Source: Calidifontimicrobium sp035325925 (GTDB taxonomy: Bacteria; Pseudomonadota; Gammaproteobacteria; Burkholderiales; Burkholderiaceae_C). From it: a DNA stretch of 64,000 nucleotides. Shown in pieces: positions 45,001-53,671 of this stretch (its first letter is position 1; each line of letters opens with the position of its first letter). The notes below the pieces were generated by a model that saw nothing but the letters and a program-made list of their open reading frames with translations, ran no database searches and was not told the DNA's origin. The position numbers were made by a program, and so were the translations under genes. The stretch lies in NCBI RefSeq assembly GCF_035325925.1, contig NZ_DAOKZA010000001.1, positions 1-64,000 on the forward strand, written 5' to 3'.

Positions 45001-46140
45001 GTCGAGCGCGTCGGGGCGCAGCGCTTCGACGCGCAGGTCGAGCTGCAGCGTGTCGCCTTGCCAGCGCCCGCTGCCGCTGGCGCGTCCGGCAACGCCGCGC
45101 TCGTGGCCCAGCCGGGCGTCGAGCCGCAGCAGCTCGAGCGTGTCGCGCGCGTCGGCGCGGCCGCGCAACGTCAGCTGCAGCCGCTGCAGCGGCAGCCGCG
45201 CGCGGTCCCAGCGACCGGGCAGCGCGTTGACGATGTCGATGTCAGCCTCGATCGGCGCGTCGATCGCGCTGCTGCGCACGTCGGCGCGCCCGCTCAGCCG
45301 GGTCGCGGGCGCCTGTGCCGACAGCGACGCGAGGTCGAAGTCGCGCACCTCGAGCTGCAGCGCCTGCAGCGGCCAGGCGGCGAACGGCTCTAGCGTCGCG
45401 CGGGCGTCGAGCGTCGCCGCCGGGTCGCGGCTGTCGACGCGCGCGCTCGCCTGCAGCCGCTGCAGCGGGCCGTCGACGCGCAGCTGCCCGATCCAGGGCG
45501 CGCGCCCGGGCGCCGATTGCGCGTCGAGCTGCAGCCGCAGCGGCAGGTCGCCCGCGGTGCCGATCTCGCCGTGCGCGCGCAGCGCCACGCCGTCGACGCG
45601 CAGCGCCAGCCGCGACACGCGGTGCGCCCGCCCGCCGTCGGCGCCGACCTCGGCGTCGAGCCGCAGCGCCTCGACGGGCGGCAGCGCGTCGACCTGCAGC
45701 TGCTCGACACGCAGGTCGACCAGCCGCGCGTGCAGTGGCAGCCGCAGTTGCGTCGGCGCCGGGGCGCGGTCGCTCGACGACGGCGCGCCGCCTTGCCACT
45801 CGACGCGCAGCGCGCGCGCGTCGACCAGGTCGACGCCGATCCACGCGCCCGGCGGCGCCCAGCGCCAGACGAGGTCGCTCCATCGCAGGTCGTCGACGAC
45901 CAGCCGCGAGCGGCCGTCGCTCCAGTGCACGCGCGCCGCCTCGAACGCGCCGCCGGCCAGCGCGCCGCGCGGCGCGCTGACCTGCAACCCCGCCTGCGCC
46001 AGCAGCCAGGCGCTGCCGGCGGTGGTGCCCAGCGCCCAGGCCAGCAGCACCGCCAGCGCCAGCGGCAACCCCAGCGCGAGCACGAGCAGCAGGCGCGGCA
46101 GCGACATGCCTCGCGCGTCGGGCCTGGCGAAGCGTCGCAT
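42046..46140 (-). CDS. tamB: Translocation and assembly module inner-membrane protein TamB
   Basis: The 1364-residue protein has one N-terminal membrane span (residues ~14-40) and then a very long repetitive beta-rich periplasmic body typical of TamB/AsmA-like bridge proteins. The C-terminal DUF490 domain is clear: TVRAEDGGYNAYGQRLQIDRG, FTGAVDNPRLDILAVRPN, PDVDKLSWLLLGREPDGLG and a final beta-strand DVIWTWRWD. With TamA it helps insert outer-membrane proteins or moves phospholipid across the periplasm. ATG 46140 is 11 bases after the tamA stop, so the two are co-translated. ATG 46107 is a possible alternative start. Confidence 0.93.
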   Translation of the reverse strand: MRRFARPDARGMSLPRLLLVLALGLPLALAVLLAWALGTTAGSAWLLAQAGLQVSAPRGALAGGAFEAARVHWSDGRSRLVVDDLRWSDLVWRWAPPGAWIGVDLVDARALRVEWQGGAPSSSDRAPAPTQLRLPLHARLVDLRVEQLQVDALPPVEALRLDAEVGADGGRAHRVSRLALRVDGVALRAHGEIGTAGDLPLRLQLDAQSAPGRAPWIGQLRVDGPLQRLQASARVDSRDPAATLDARATLEPFAAWPLQALQLEVRDFDLASLSAQAPATRLSGRADVRSSAIDAPIEADIDIVNALPGRWDRARLPLQRLQLTLRGRADARDTLELLRLDARLGHERGVAGRASGSGRWQGDTLQLDLRVEALRPDALDARAPAMTIDGPLTLNARGLPSPDPAAARDAAAAVVAELSARLGGRFGARPDAPPLRVELAATLRSAGRALDLTVPRLEADAGAARLRLDARAARSAAGAWSLATRGRIERFDPQPWLAGVDAPAWQGPHRLDAQWDADLRLPAGAAPDALRGRARVEIGEASVVAALPLAGRLDWARADAAAAQGSADLRLAGNVLALRGDAATGGRWQAQLDAPQLARLAPLARAFPAAARWLPRAGTLTGSARAEGRWPALRTEGELRVAGLRSEALGVDRATLHWSLPVDALTRRDAPLRLAVDAEALVVEAQRVQRLRAQVDGSAAAHRFEVDAASPLRPPAWTDAWLPRGAAATGTRLRVAGDGGVEPVADGHRWRARVADAQAGPHDARGEPIAVDWLRARSLALAVELGAGGVPRAARADPGQLQLLDATLRWRELQWRAAPQGGRPTLEVDAEIEPTAVAAWLQRLQPDFGWDGDLRLGATLRLRAAERFDADLVVERRGGDLALVEAGSRQPFGLTDLRFALAAHDGVWHFTQALAGAQVGVLAGAQSLRPGAAATWPAADTPLEGVAELTVAHVGVWAPWLPPGWRLGGALHSSATLGGRFGAPEYTGALTGTGLAVRHVLHGVDVRDGELALTLAGAQARIERFRFRGGDGTLELSGGATFGATPRAQLRLLAQQMQVIGRVDRRLVVSGHADATLDAQAIRVEGRLAVDRGLFDFSRADAPALDADVTVVRRGASPPGPAPVRERAAQRTVDVRMDIDLGRALRLRGRGLETTLRGQLALTTPGGRPALHGTVRAEDGGYNAYGQRLQIDRGEVVFTGAVDNPRLDILAVRPNLDVEVGVEIGGTAQSPRVRLYSDPPMPDVDKLSWLLLGREPDGLGRADAALLQSAALALLAGEDGGVNVLQRLGIDELSVAQTEDGDLRDTVVTVGKQLSRRWYVAYERGVNATAGSWQLIYRAARRLTIRAQTGDDTALDVIWTWRWD

Positions 46141-46151
46141 CGCCGTGCGGT

Positions 46152-48005
46152 TCAGAACACCACGCCCACGCTGAGGTGCGTGCGCCAGCTGCGGATCGCT
46201 TCGCCGTACGCGACGTCGATCGACAGCGGCCCCACCGGGCTGCGCCAGCGCAGCCCCAGGCCGGCGCCGGTCACCGGCTCGAGGTCGGTCCAGCGGTCGG
46301 CGGCCTGGCCGACGTCGACGAACGCCGCCCACCACAGCGACGGCATGCGCCGCGTCAGCGGCCGCGCGACCTCGACGCTGCCGGTGAACAGCACGTTGCC
46401 GGCGGTGACCACACCGTCGATCACGGTGCCGAGCGAGCGGTAGTCGTAGCCGCGCACCGAGTGGTCACCGCCGGCGCGGAACTTCAGCGTGTCGGGCACC
46501 TGCACGCCCTCGGGGCGCAGCACCTGGCCCAGCTCGACGCGCGCCTGGGCGTACCAGCCGCCCAGCGGCCGGTACGCCGTGACGCGCCCGTACAGCCGCG
46601 AGAACGCGCCACTGTCGGCGTAGTCGCTGGTGGCCCAGCCGAGCGCGCCCTGCAGCGACACCGACACGCCGCGCGTGGGCAGGATCACGTCGTCGAGGTC
46701 GCGCCAGACCCAGTGGTAGTTGCCCGAGTACGCGGTGGCGGTGCGGCTGACCAGCTCGTCGCGCGTGAGCGCGGCGTCGCGTCCGCGCACCGTGGCCTGC
46801 TCGACCTCGGCGAACAGCGCGCGGTCGATGCGCACCGTGTCCTGCGTCAGGCCGACGCGCGCGCGCCAGGACGTGGTGACGTCGTCGTCGGCCACCTCGC
46901 GCTGGTACGCGCTGCCGACCAGCCGGCGCCAGTAGCCCGGGCCGGGGTAGCCGGCGAGCTCGCCGTCCCACGACTGCAGCTTGCGGCCGAGCTCGACGCG
47001 GTTGCGCACGATCGCCGCCCAGCCGAACGGCTTGCGGTGCGTGTGCGTCAGCGACGTGCGCGGCCCGACGTTGGTGCTGTAGCCGACGCCGGCGGTGACC
47101 TCCTGCAGCGGCTTCTCGCGCACGCGCACCGTCACCGGCGTGGCCGCGGCGCGGGTCACGTCGGGGTCGACCGACACCGTCGCGCCGTCGAACAGGCGCG
47201 ACGCGATCAGCCGCTCCTGGTAGTCGATCAGCAGCTTCTCGCCGGCCGGCGTGCCCGGCGCGAACCCGGCGAGGTGGCGCACCGGGTCGTCGACGTAGCG
47301 CTCGAGCCCCTCGATGACCAGCTCGCCGGTGCGAAACAGCGGCCCGCTGTCGGCGACGACGAACAGCCGCGCGCGGCCGTCGGCGACGTCGACCTGCGCC
47401 GCGGTGCCGCTCCACTGCGCCGTGAGGTAGCCCTCGGCGCGCAGCCGGTTCAGCACCGCGGCCTTGGCGGCGCTCCACTCGGCGTTGCGAAACGGCGCAC
47501 CGGCGCTCAGCCGCCAGTCGTCGACGAGCGCGCGGGTCAGCTCGCGCGCGCGCGCGTCGCCGCCCCGCGCCAGCGCGTCGAGCTCGCCCTGCACCTCGAC
47601 CGTGACCGTGCCGACGCGCACGCGCTCGCCGGGGTCGATGCGCAGCGCGACGTTCGGGATGCCGTCGGCCGCGCCGCCGTCGCGCGACAGCTCGATCGTC
47701 GGCTCGAAGTAGCCCTCGGTCTCGAGCAGCGCGCGCGCCTGCGCCGGCGTCGCCGCGAGCAGGCGGTCGAGCTCGTCGGCGCCGACCGGCTCGCCGGGCG
47801 CGAGCACGTGCAGCCGCGCCAGGTCGAGGTGCGCCTCGAGCAGCTCGCGCAGCGGTGCCGGGGCGCGCACCTCCAGGCGCACCGCCGGCGGCGGGGGGGG
47901 CTCGGGTGGCGGCTGCAGTCGCAGCGCCTCGGTCGAGCCGCAACCGGCGGCCAGCAGCGCCAGCGCCGCCAGCAGCGCCGCGGCCGCGGCGCGCGCGAGC
48001 GTCAT
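46152..48005 (-). CDS. tamA: Omp85-family outer-membrane protein TamA, with a lipoprotein-type signal
   Basis: This 617-residue Omp85 protein has POTRA-like domains (~50-300), then a 16-strand barrel with the lid motif in FRAGGDHSVRGYDYRSLG and a terminal aromatic strand THLSVGVVF. ATG 48005 overlaps the VWA gene stop. Unusually, the signal peptide ends LALLAAGC with Cys22 fitting a lipobox, followed by a Pro-rich linker; enterobacterial TamA is not lipidated. It forms the outer-membrane half of the TAM complex with TamB, encoded immediately downstream. Confidence 0.93.
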   Translation of the reverse strand: MTLARAAAAALLAALALLAAGCGSTEALRLQPPPEPPPPPAVRLEVRAPAPLRELLEAHLDLARLHVLAPGEPVGADELDRLLAATPAQARALLETEGYFEPTIELSRDGGAADGIPNVALRIDPGERVRVGTVTVEVQGELDALARGGDARARELTRALVDDWRLSAGAPFRNAEWSAAKAAVLNRLRAEGYLTAQWSGTAAQVDVADGRARLFVVADSGPLFRTGELVIEGLERYVDDPVRHLAGFAPGTPAGEKLLIDYQERLIASRLFDGATVSVDPDVTRAAATPVTVRVREKPLQEVTAGVGYSTNVGPRTSLTHTHRKPFGWAAIVRNRVELGRKLQSWDGELAGYPGPGYWRRLVGSAYQREVADDDVTTSWRARVGLTQDTVRIDRALFAEVEQATVRGRDAALTRDELVSRTATAYSGNYHWVWRDLDDVILPTRGVSVSLQGALGWATSDYADSGAFSRLYGRVTAYRPLGGWYAQARVELGQVLRPEGVQVPDTLKFRAGGDHSVRGYDYRSLGTVIDGVVTAGNVLFTGSVEVARPLTRRMPSLWWAAFVDVGQAADRWTDLEPVTGAGLGLRWRSPVGPLSIDVAYGEAIRSWRTHLSVGVVF

Positions 48006-49174
48006 TTGCTCAGCAGCCGCATCGCCTGTTCGAGTCCGGCCAGCGTCAGCGGGAACATGCGCTGGTTCATCAGCTGCTGCACGATCGCGATGCTCTGCCG
48101 GTACTGCCACACGCCCTGCGGCTCGGGGTTGATCCAGGCGAACTTCGGGAACGCGTGCGTCAGCCGCTGCAGCCACTCGGCGCCCGGCTCCTCGTTGTTG
48201 TACTCGACGCTGCCGCCGGCCTGCAGGATCTCGTACGGGCTCATCGTCGCGTCGCCGACGAAGACCAGCTTGTAGTCCTTGTTGTACTTGCGGATGATGT
48301 CCCAGGTCGGGAACTTCTCGGCGAAGCGGCGCCGGTTGTTCTTCCACATGAAGTCGTAGACGCAGTTGTGGAAGTAGTAGAACTCGAGGTGCTTGAACTC
48401 GGTCTTGGCGGCGCTGAACAGTTCCTCGACGCGGTGGATGTGCTCGTCCATCGTGCCGCCGACGTCCATCAGCAGCAGCACCTTCACCTTGTTGTGGCGC
48501 TCGGGCACCATCTTGATGTCGAGCATGCCGGCGTTCGCCGCGGTGGAGTGGATCGTGTCGTCGAGGTCGAGTTCCTCCTCGGCGCCCTCGCGCGCGAAGC
48601 GGCGCAGCCGGCGCAGCGCGACCTTGATGTTGCGCGTGCCCAGTTCCTTGGTGTCGTCGTAGTCCTTGTAGGCGCGCTGGTCCCAGACCTTGACCGCGCT
48701 TCGGTTGCGCCCCTTGTCCTGGCCGATGCGGATGCCCTGCGGGTTGTAGCCGTAGGCACCGAACGGGCTGGTGCCGCCGGTGCCGATCCACTTGCTGCCG
48801 CCGGCGTGGCGCTCCTTCTGCTCCTCGAAGCGCTTCTTCAGCGCTTCCATCAGCTCGTCCCAGCCCATCTTCTCGATGGCCGCCTTCTCCTCGGGCGACA
48901 GCTCGAGCTCGAGCGTCTTGCGCAGCCACTCCAGCGGCACCTCCTTGCTGAAGTCGACGAGCATCTCGACGCCCTTGAAGTAGGCGCCGAACGCACGGTC
49001 GAAGCGGTCGTAGTGCGCCTCGTCCTTGACCAGCGCGGTGCGCGCGAGGTAGTAGAAGTCGTCGACCGACGGGCCGATGACCTGCGCGCGCAGCGCCTCG
49101 AGCAGCGTCAGGTATTCCTTCACCGACACCGGCAGCTTGGCCGCGCGCAGCGTGTAGAAGAAGTCGATCAGCAT
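48002..49174 (-). CDS. VWA-domain protein, CoxE/YehP-like
   Basis: The 390-residue cytosolic protein starts MLIDFFYTLRAAKLPVSVKEYLTLLEAL. It has a C-terminal von Willebrand A domain from ~225 whose metal-site loop is LLLMDVGGTMDEH, DxGxT instead of the usual DxSxS. Partner proteins of this type act with MoxR-class AAA ATPases in metal-cofactor insertion or complex remodelling. A matching MoxR gene lies 4.5 kb away on the same strand instead of adjacent. Its stop overlaps tamA, so expression is linked to the TAM genes. Confidence 0.87.
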   Translation of the reverse strand: MLIDFFYTLRAAKLPVSVKEYLTLLEALRAQVIGPSVDDFYYLARTALVKDEAHYDRFDRAFGAYFKGVEMLVDFSKEVPLEWLRKTLELELSPEEKAAIEKMGWDELMEALKKRFEEQKERHAGGSKWIGTGGTSPFGAYGYNPQGIRIGQDKGRNRSAVKVWDQRAYKDYDDTKELGTRNIKVALRRLRRFAREGAEEELDLDDTIHSTAANAGMLDIKMVPERHNKVKVLLLMDVGGTMDEHIHRVEELFSAAKTEFKHLEFYYFHNCVYDFMWKNNRRRFAEKFPTWDIIRKYNKDYKLVFVGDATMSPYEILQAGGSVEYNNEEPGAEWLQRLTHAFPKFAWINPEPQGVWQYRQSIAIVQQLMNQRMFPLTLAGLEQAMRLLSK

Positions 49175-49317
49175 GGCGCTTCGGTCCGCAACGGGGTCCA
49201 TCGGACCCGCTGGGCGATTGTGGACCAAGGCGGCCCGGCGCGCCGGCGGGCTTCACTTCGGCGCGGATTGGCCGATATGCCGAGGGCACGCGACCCTCCC
49301 GGTCGCCGCGTGCGCCC

Positions 49318-50511
49318 ATGACGAACGTCCAGGTCCTGATCGCCATCGTGCTGCTGCAGCAGGGTTTTTTCGGCCTGGTGTGGCTGGGCGCGGCCTGGCT
49401 GCGGCTGGCGCGCCGGCCCGCGCTGCACTGGGGCGCGACGACGCTGCTGCTGGCCGCGGGCATGGCGCTGCTGATCGAGCGCGACGCCATCGGGCCCTGG
49501 GCCGGCCGCGCGCTGCCGTACGTGGTCAACGTGCTGGCGTTCGCCGTGGCCCGCCGCGGCATCCAGCGGTTCGCCCGGCTGCGCGTGACCGATGCCGAGC
49601 ACGCCGGTGTGGTCGCGCTCACGGCGGCGGCGGTCGTCGCGTCGGTGGCCGGCGTCGTCGACCCGGCCGTCGCGCGGGTCGCGGGCACCGCGGGCATGGC
49701 CTGGAGCCTGCTGCGCGGCGGCGCCGAGTTGGTGCGTGGGCTGCGGCGCGAGTTCGGCGCGCTGGCCGCGTGGGCCTGCTCGGTGCCGCTGTGGCTGATC
49801 GCCGCGCTGCTCGCGCTGCGCGGGGCCAGCCCGCTGTGGAGCGGTCACCGGGCCGGGCTGCCGCTGACCGTCGACACCGGGGTCAACGTCGCACTGATGT
49901 TCGCCTTCATCGCGCTGGGCATGATGCTCAACGCCGGCCTGTGCGCGATGGTCGTGCTGCGCCTGGTGCGCCGCCTGCAGCACCTGTCGCGGCACGACGC
50001 GCTGACCGGCGTGCTGAACCGCCGCGGGCTCGAGCTGGCGCTGCAGGTCGAGCACGAGCGGCTGCGCCGCTACGGCCGGCCCTACGCGCTGGTGGCCGTC
50101 GACATCGACAGCTTCAAGCGCATCAACGACACGCACGGCCACGCGGCCGGCGACGCGGTGCTCGCGGGTCTGGCCGACACGCTGCGCGGCAGCTGCCGCG
50201 AGCTGGACCGCGTCGCACGCACCGGCGGCGAGGAGTTCTGCGTGCTGCTGCCCGAGGCGGACCTCGGCGCCGCCGAGCGCGCCGCGCGCCGGCTGCTCGG
50301 CGAGGTGCGGGCGCGCCGCTTCGACGTCGCCGACGGCAGCCTGCGCGTGACGGTCAGCCTCGGCGTGGTCGTCGCCGACGACCGCGACGAGTCGCCGGAC
50401 GCGCTGTGGCGCCGTGTCGACCGCGCGCTGTACGCCGCGAAGGACGGCGGGCGCGACCGCGCGGTGCTGGCGGCGGCCGGCGCCTCAGCGCCGCAGCCGC
50501 TCGCGGCCTGA
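49318..50511 (+). CDS. Membrane-anchored diguanylate cyclase (GGDEF domain)
   Basis: The 397-residue protein has about six N-terminal spans (residues ~5-225) with no recognised sensory domain, then a GGDEF domain. The active-site motif is GGEEF at ~303-307, and an intact RELD inhibitory site sits five residues upstream (~294-297). DALTGVLNRRGLE and VDIDSFKRINDTHGHAAGD bind GTP and metal. It should make cyclic di-GMP and be feedback-inhibited. Its 3' end overlaps the convergent peptidase gene by 27 bases. Confidence 0.92.
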   Translation: MTNVQVLIAIVLLQQGFFGLVWLGAAWLRLARRPALHWGATTLLLAAGMALLIERDAIGPWAGRALPYVVNVLAFAVARRGIQRFARLRVTDAEHAGVVALTAAAVVASVAGVVDPAVARVAGTAGMAWSLLRGGAELVRGLRREFGALAAWACSVPLWLIAALLALRGASPLWSGHRAGLPLTVDTGVNVALMFAFIALGMMLNAGLCAMVVLRLVRRLQHLSRHDALTGVLNRRGLELALQVEHERLRRYGRPYALVAVDIDSFKRINDTHGHAAGDAVLAGLADTLRGSCRELDRVARTGGEEFCVLLPEADLGAAERAARRLLGEVRARRFDVADGSLRVTVSLGVVVADDRDESPDALWRRVDRALYAAKDGGRDRAVLAAAGASAPQPLAA

Positions 50512-52569
50512 GCGCCGCGCCGCGCTCGACCGCGCGTGCCGCTCGAGCCAGGCGAAGAACTCGCCGTACCACATGCGGCTGTTGCGCGGCTTGAGCACCC
50601 AGTGGTTCTCGTCGGGGAACCACAGCAGCCGTGCGTCGACGCCCCTGGCCTTGAGCGTGTTGTAGTACGCCAGCCCCTGCGCGTCGGGCACGCGGTAGTC
50701 GAGCGCGCCGTGGATCACCAGCGTCGGCGTGGCCATCGCCGCGGCGAAGGCGTGCGGGCTCTGCGCGTGCACGCGCGCCATGTCGTCCCAGTAGTTCGCG
50801 CCCAGCTCCTGCGGGAACCAGGTGTACGCGTCCTCGGCGAACATGCCGACCCAGTCGAAGCAGCCGGCGTGGCACACGTAGGCGGCGTAGCGCCCCGGCG
50901 GCACGTGGCCGTTCATCCACGCGACCAGGTAGCCGCCGTAGCTGCCGCCGCTGGCGTAGATCCGGTCGCGGTCGACCCAGGGCTGGTGCCGCAGCCAGTC
51001 GGTGGCGGCCTCGAGGTCGGCCAGCTCGAGCTGGCCCCAGCGGTGCGTGATGCTGTCGAGGAAGGCGTAGCCGAAGCCCGACGAGCCGTGGTAGTTGACC
51101 GCGGCGACGACGTAGCCCTGCGCGGCAAACACCGGGTTGCTCCAGCGGTAGTGCCAGGTGTCGCCGGCGGCGGTGTGCGGGCCGCCGTGGATCACGTGCA
51201 GCACCGGGTGCTTGCGCGCGCCGCGGCCGCCGCGCCCGAGTCCCGGCGGGTGGACCAGCCACATCTGCACCGGGTCGGGCGTGCGGCCTTCGGCGCTGGC
51301 GCCGTCGAACCACACCTCCTCGACGCGGCCGAGGTCCACGCCGGCGAGCAGGGCGTCGTTGAAACGTTCGATGCGCCGCGCCGGCCGGCCGGGCAGGTGC
51401 GCGTGCACGCGCACCGGGTGCAGCATCGCGTCGGCGGCGGTGACGAGCACGCCGGCGGCCTTGTCGAAGTGCTGCACCCAGCCGCCGGCGACCAGCACCT
51501 CGGCACGGCGGTCGGGCAGGTCGAAACGCCACAGGTGGCGGCGGCCCTTCTGCTCGGCGGTGAACAGCAGCGCCTGGCCGTCGTCCTCCCAGTGCAGCGG
51601 CGCGTTCACCGCGTGGTCCCACTCGGCGCTGACCACCTCCCACGTGCCGCCGTCTCGCTGCCACAGCGCCAGCTGCGCCGGCATCGTGTGCTTGCGGCCC
51701 TGGTGGCTGGCGAGGAACGCGATGCGGTCGCCGTCGGGCGCGTAGCGCGGCGCGGCGAAGTCCCAGTCGGCGTGCTGCGCGAGCACGCGCACGGCGCCGC
51801 CGGACAGGTCGATCTCGCCGATCGCGAAGCGGTTGTCGAGCCGCTTCTCGGGCACCGGGTCGAACGCGAAGGCGATGCGCCGTCCGTCGGGCGAGACGTC
51901 GAACGCGTCGGCGTCGGGCTCGGCGCGGCTGAGCTCGTACGGCGTGCCCTCGAACAAGTCGCGCGGCGTCGGCTGCCTGGCGTCGACGTCGATCAGGTGC
52001 AGGCGCGGCACGCGGCCCATCGGCACGTGGTGGTCCCAGTAGCGGTACAGCGCCTCGCCGGTGGCGTAGCCGCTTTCCTTGCGCTGCTTGAATGCCTTCA
52101 GCCGTCGCGCCTGCGCCCTGGGCCCCTTCGTGTCGGGCCAGACCCACGAGACGAAGGCGACGCGCCGGCCGTCGGGCAGCCACCTGAAGGCCTCGACGCC
52201 GGTGGCGACCTCGGCCACGCGGCGCGCCTCGCCGCCGTCGGCGTCGATCACGTACAGCTGGTTCTCGTCGTCGCTGCGCCCCTGCTGATCGCGCCGGGCG
52301 ACGAACGCGATGCGGTGGCCGTCGGGGCCGAAGCGCGGCGCGCCGTCCTTGTCGCCGCACTGCGTCAGCGCGCGCGGCCGCCCGCCCAGCGTCGACAGCA
52401 GCCACAGGTTCGACGTCGCCTTGTTGTCGTCCATCGAGTGCCGCGTCACCGCGACGACGGCCTGCGCGCCGTCGGGCGACAGGCTCGGCGCGCCGACGCG
52501 CTCGACGCGCCACAGCAGCTCGACGTCCATCGTGCGGCGCTTCGCGGGGGGCTTGCGTTTGTCGCTCAT
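50485..52569 (-). CDS. S9 family prolyl-oligopeptidase-type peptidase
   Basis: This 694-residue serine peptidase has an N-terminal beta-propeller (~25-430) of PD40-type repeats (FGPDGHRIAFVARR, YAPDGDRIAFLASH) and a C-terminal alpha/beta hydrolase domain. The catalytic triad is S543 in GGSYGGYLVAWMNG, D624 in HGALDYRVP and H656 in DENHWVLKP. It is related to dipeptidyl or acylaminoacyl peptidases. No signal peptide is seen, so it is probably cytosolic. ATG 52569 has a weak CGAGG site. Confidence 0.92.
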   Translation of the reverse strand: MSDKRKPPAKRRTMDVELLWRVERVGAPSLSPDGAQAVVAVTRHSMDDNKATSNLWLLSTLGGRPRALTQCGDKDGAPRFGPDGHRIAFVARRDQQGRSDDENQLYVIDADGGEARRVAEVATGVEAFRWLPDGRRVAFVSWVWPDTKGPRAQARRLKAFKQRKESGYATGEALYRYWDHHVPMGRVPRLHLIDVDARQPTPRDLFEGTPYELSRAEPDADAFDVSPDGRRIAFAFDPVPEKRLDNRFAIGEIDLSGGAVRVLAQHADWDFAAPRYAPDGDRIAFLASHQGRKHTMPAQLALWQRDGGTWEVVSAEWDHAVNAPLHWEDDGQALLFTAEQKGRRHLWRFDLPDRRAEVLVAGGWVQHFDKAAGVLVTAADAMLHPVRVHAHLPGRPARRIERFNDALLAGVDLGRVEEVWFDGASAEGRTPDPVQMWLVHPPGLGRGGRGARKHPVLHVIHGGPHTAAGDTWHYRWSNPVFAAQGYVVAAVNYHGSSGFGYAFLDSITHRWGQLELADLEAATDWLRHQPWVDRDRIYASGGSYGGYLVAWMNGHVPPGRYAAYVCHAGCFDWVGMFAEDAYTWFPQELGANYWDDMARVHAQSPHAFAAAMATPTLVIHGALDYRVPDAQGLAYYNTLKARGVDARLLWFPDENHWVLKPRNSRMWYGEFFAWLERHARSSAARRSGRERLRR

Positions 52570-52600
52570 CGGGTGGCCTCGCGGTGGAGGGGGGGCGGCT

Positions 52601-53041
52601 TCAGCCGCCGGCGGGCGGCAGGCGCCGCTGGCAGTGGAACTTCTCGATGCCGCAGGCGAAGCCCGCGATGCGGTGCGTCTCCTCGTATCCCAGACGGCGG
52701 TAGAACGCCGGCGCCTGGAAGCTGAAGGTGCTGCAGTACACCAGCGTGCAGCCGCGCCCGGCGGCGCGCGCCTCGAAGCGGCGCAGCAGCGCGGTGCCCA
52801 GCCCGCGGCCGCGATGCCGCGCGTCGACCCACAGCTGCTGCAGCTCGGCGCACTCGCCCCAGGTGCGGCCGACGGCGCCGCCGATCACTGCGCCGTCGGC
52901 GTCGCGCGCCACGCAGGCCAGCGCGCGCACGTCGGCCAGCTGCGGCGCGGCGCGGCGGTTCGCCTCGTCGAGCCCGTGGTCGACGGCGGCGACCGCGTCG
53001 CCGTCGGGGTCGTCGTCGAAGCGCGGCGCAGCCTCAGGCAT
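52601..53041 (-). CDS. GNAT-family N-acetyltransferase
   Basis: The 146-residue GNAT has acetyl-CoA motif A LWVDARHRGRGLGTALLRRFE near residue 75 and motif B YCSTFSFQAPAFYRRLGYEE near 115. ATG 53041 overlaps the 3' end of the second acetyltransferase gene by 8 bases, so the two form a pair. The cysteine/histidine tail IEKFHCQRRL is distinctive. Substrate unknown (small molecule or peptide amine). Confidence 0.87.
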   Translation of the reverse strand: MPEAAPRFDDDPDGDAVAAVDHGLDEANRRAAPQLADVRALACVARDADGAVIGGAVGRTWGECAELQQLWVDARHRGRGLGTALLRRFEARAAGRGCTLVYCSTFSFQAPAFYRRLGYEETHRIAGFACGIEKFHCQRRLPPAGG

Positions 53042-53630
53042 CGCGGGGGCGTTCGAGCTGCCAGCGCAGGTGCGAACGCACGGTGGGCCACTCGGCGGCG
53101 GTGATGCTGTACACCGCGGTGTCGCGCAGCGTGCCGTCGGCGGCGCGCTGGTGGCTGCGCAGGATGCCGTCGAGCTGCGCGCCCAGGCGTTCGATCGCGC
53201 GCCGGCTGGCGGTGTTGAAGCGGTGCGTGCGGAACTCGACGGCAATGCAGTCGAGCGTGTCGAACGCGTGCGCGAGCAGCAGCAGCTTGCACTCGGTGTT
53301 CAGCGGCGTGCGCTGCACGCGGCGCGCGTACCAGGTGCTGCCGATCTCGACGCGGCGGTGCACCGCGTCGACGTTCATGTAGGTGGTCATGCCCACCGGC
53401 GTGCCGCCGGCGTCGAGCACCGTGAACGGCAGCATGCGGCCCGCGGCGTGCTGCGCCAGACGGCGTTCGATCTCGGCGGCCATGCCCTCGGGCGAGGGGA
53501 TCGACGTGTACCACAGCCGCCACAGCTCGCCGTCGCGCACCGCGTCGGCCAGCGCGTCGCGGTGCGACGCGTCCAGCGGCAGCAACGCCGCGTGGCGCCC
53601 CTGCAGGATCACGGGTGCAGGCCAGGTCAT
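53034..53630 (-). CDS. RimJ/RimL-type GNAT acetyltransferase
   Basis: The 198-residue protein starts MTWPAPVILQGRHAALLPLD and contains VGMTTYMNVDAVHRRVEIGSTWYARRVQRT and VEFRTHRFNTASRRAIERLGAQLDGILR, the RimJ/RimL pattern, in which the R-x-x-N-x-x-S-R segment binds acetyl-CoA. These proteins acetylate protein N-termini or small molecules. It is upstream of and overlaps the other GNAT gene, and is 41 bases from the MoxR gene. Confidence 0.88.
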   Translation of the reverse strand: MTWPAPVILQGRHAALLPLDASHRDALADAVRDGELWRLWYTSIPSPEGMAAEIERRLAQHAAGRMLPFTVLDAGGTPVGMTTYMNVDAVHRRVEIGSTWYARRVQRTPLNTECKLLLLAHAFDTLDCIAVEFRTHRFNTASRRAIERLGAQLDGILRSHQRAADGTLRDTAVYSITAAEWPTVRSHLRWQLERPRDA

Positions 53631-53671
53631 CGGGAACGCGTCCCGCGCTCAGCGCCCGGTCGGCGGCGTGC

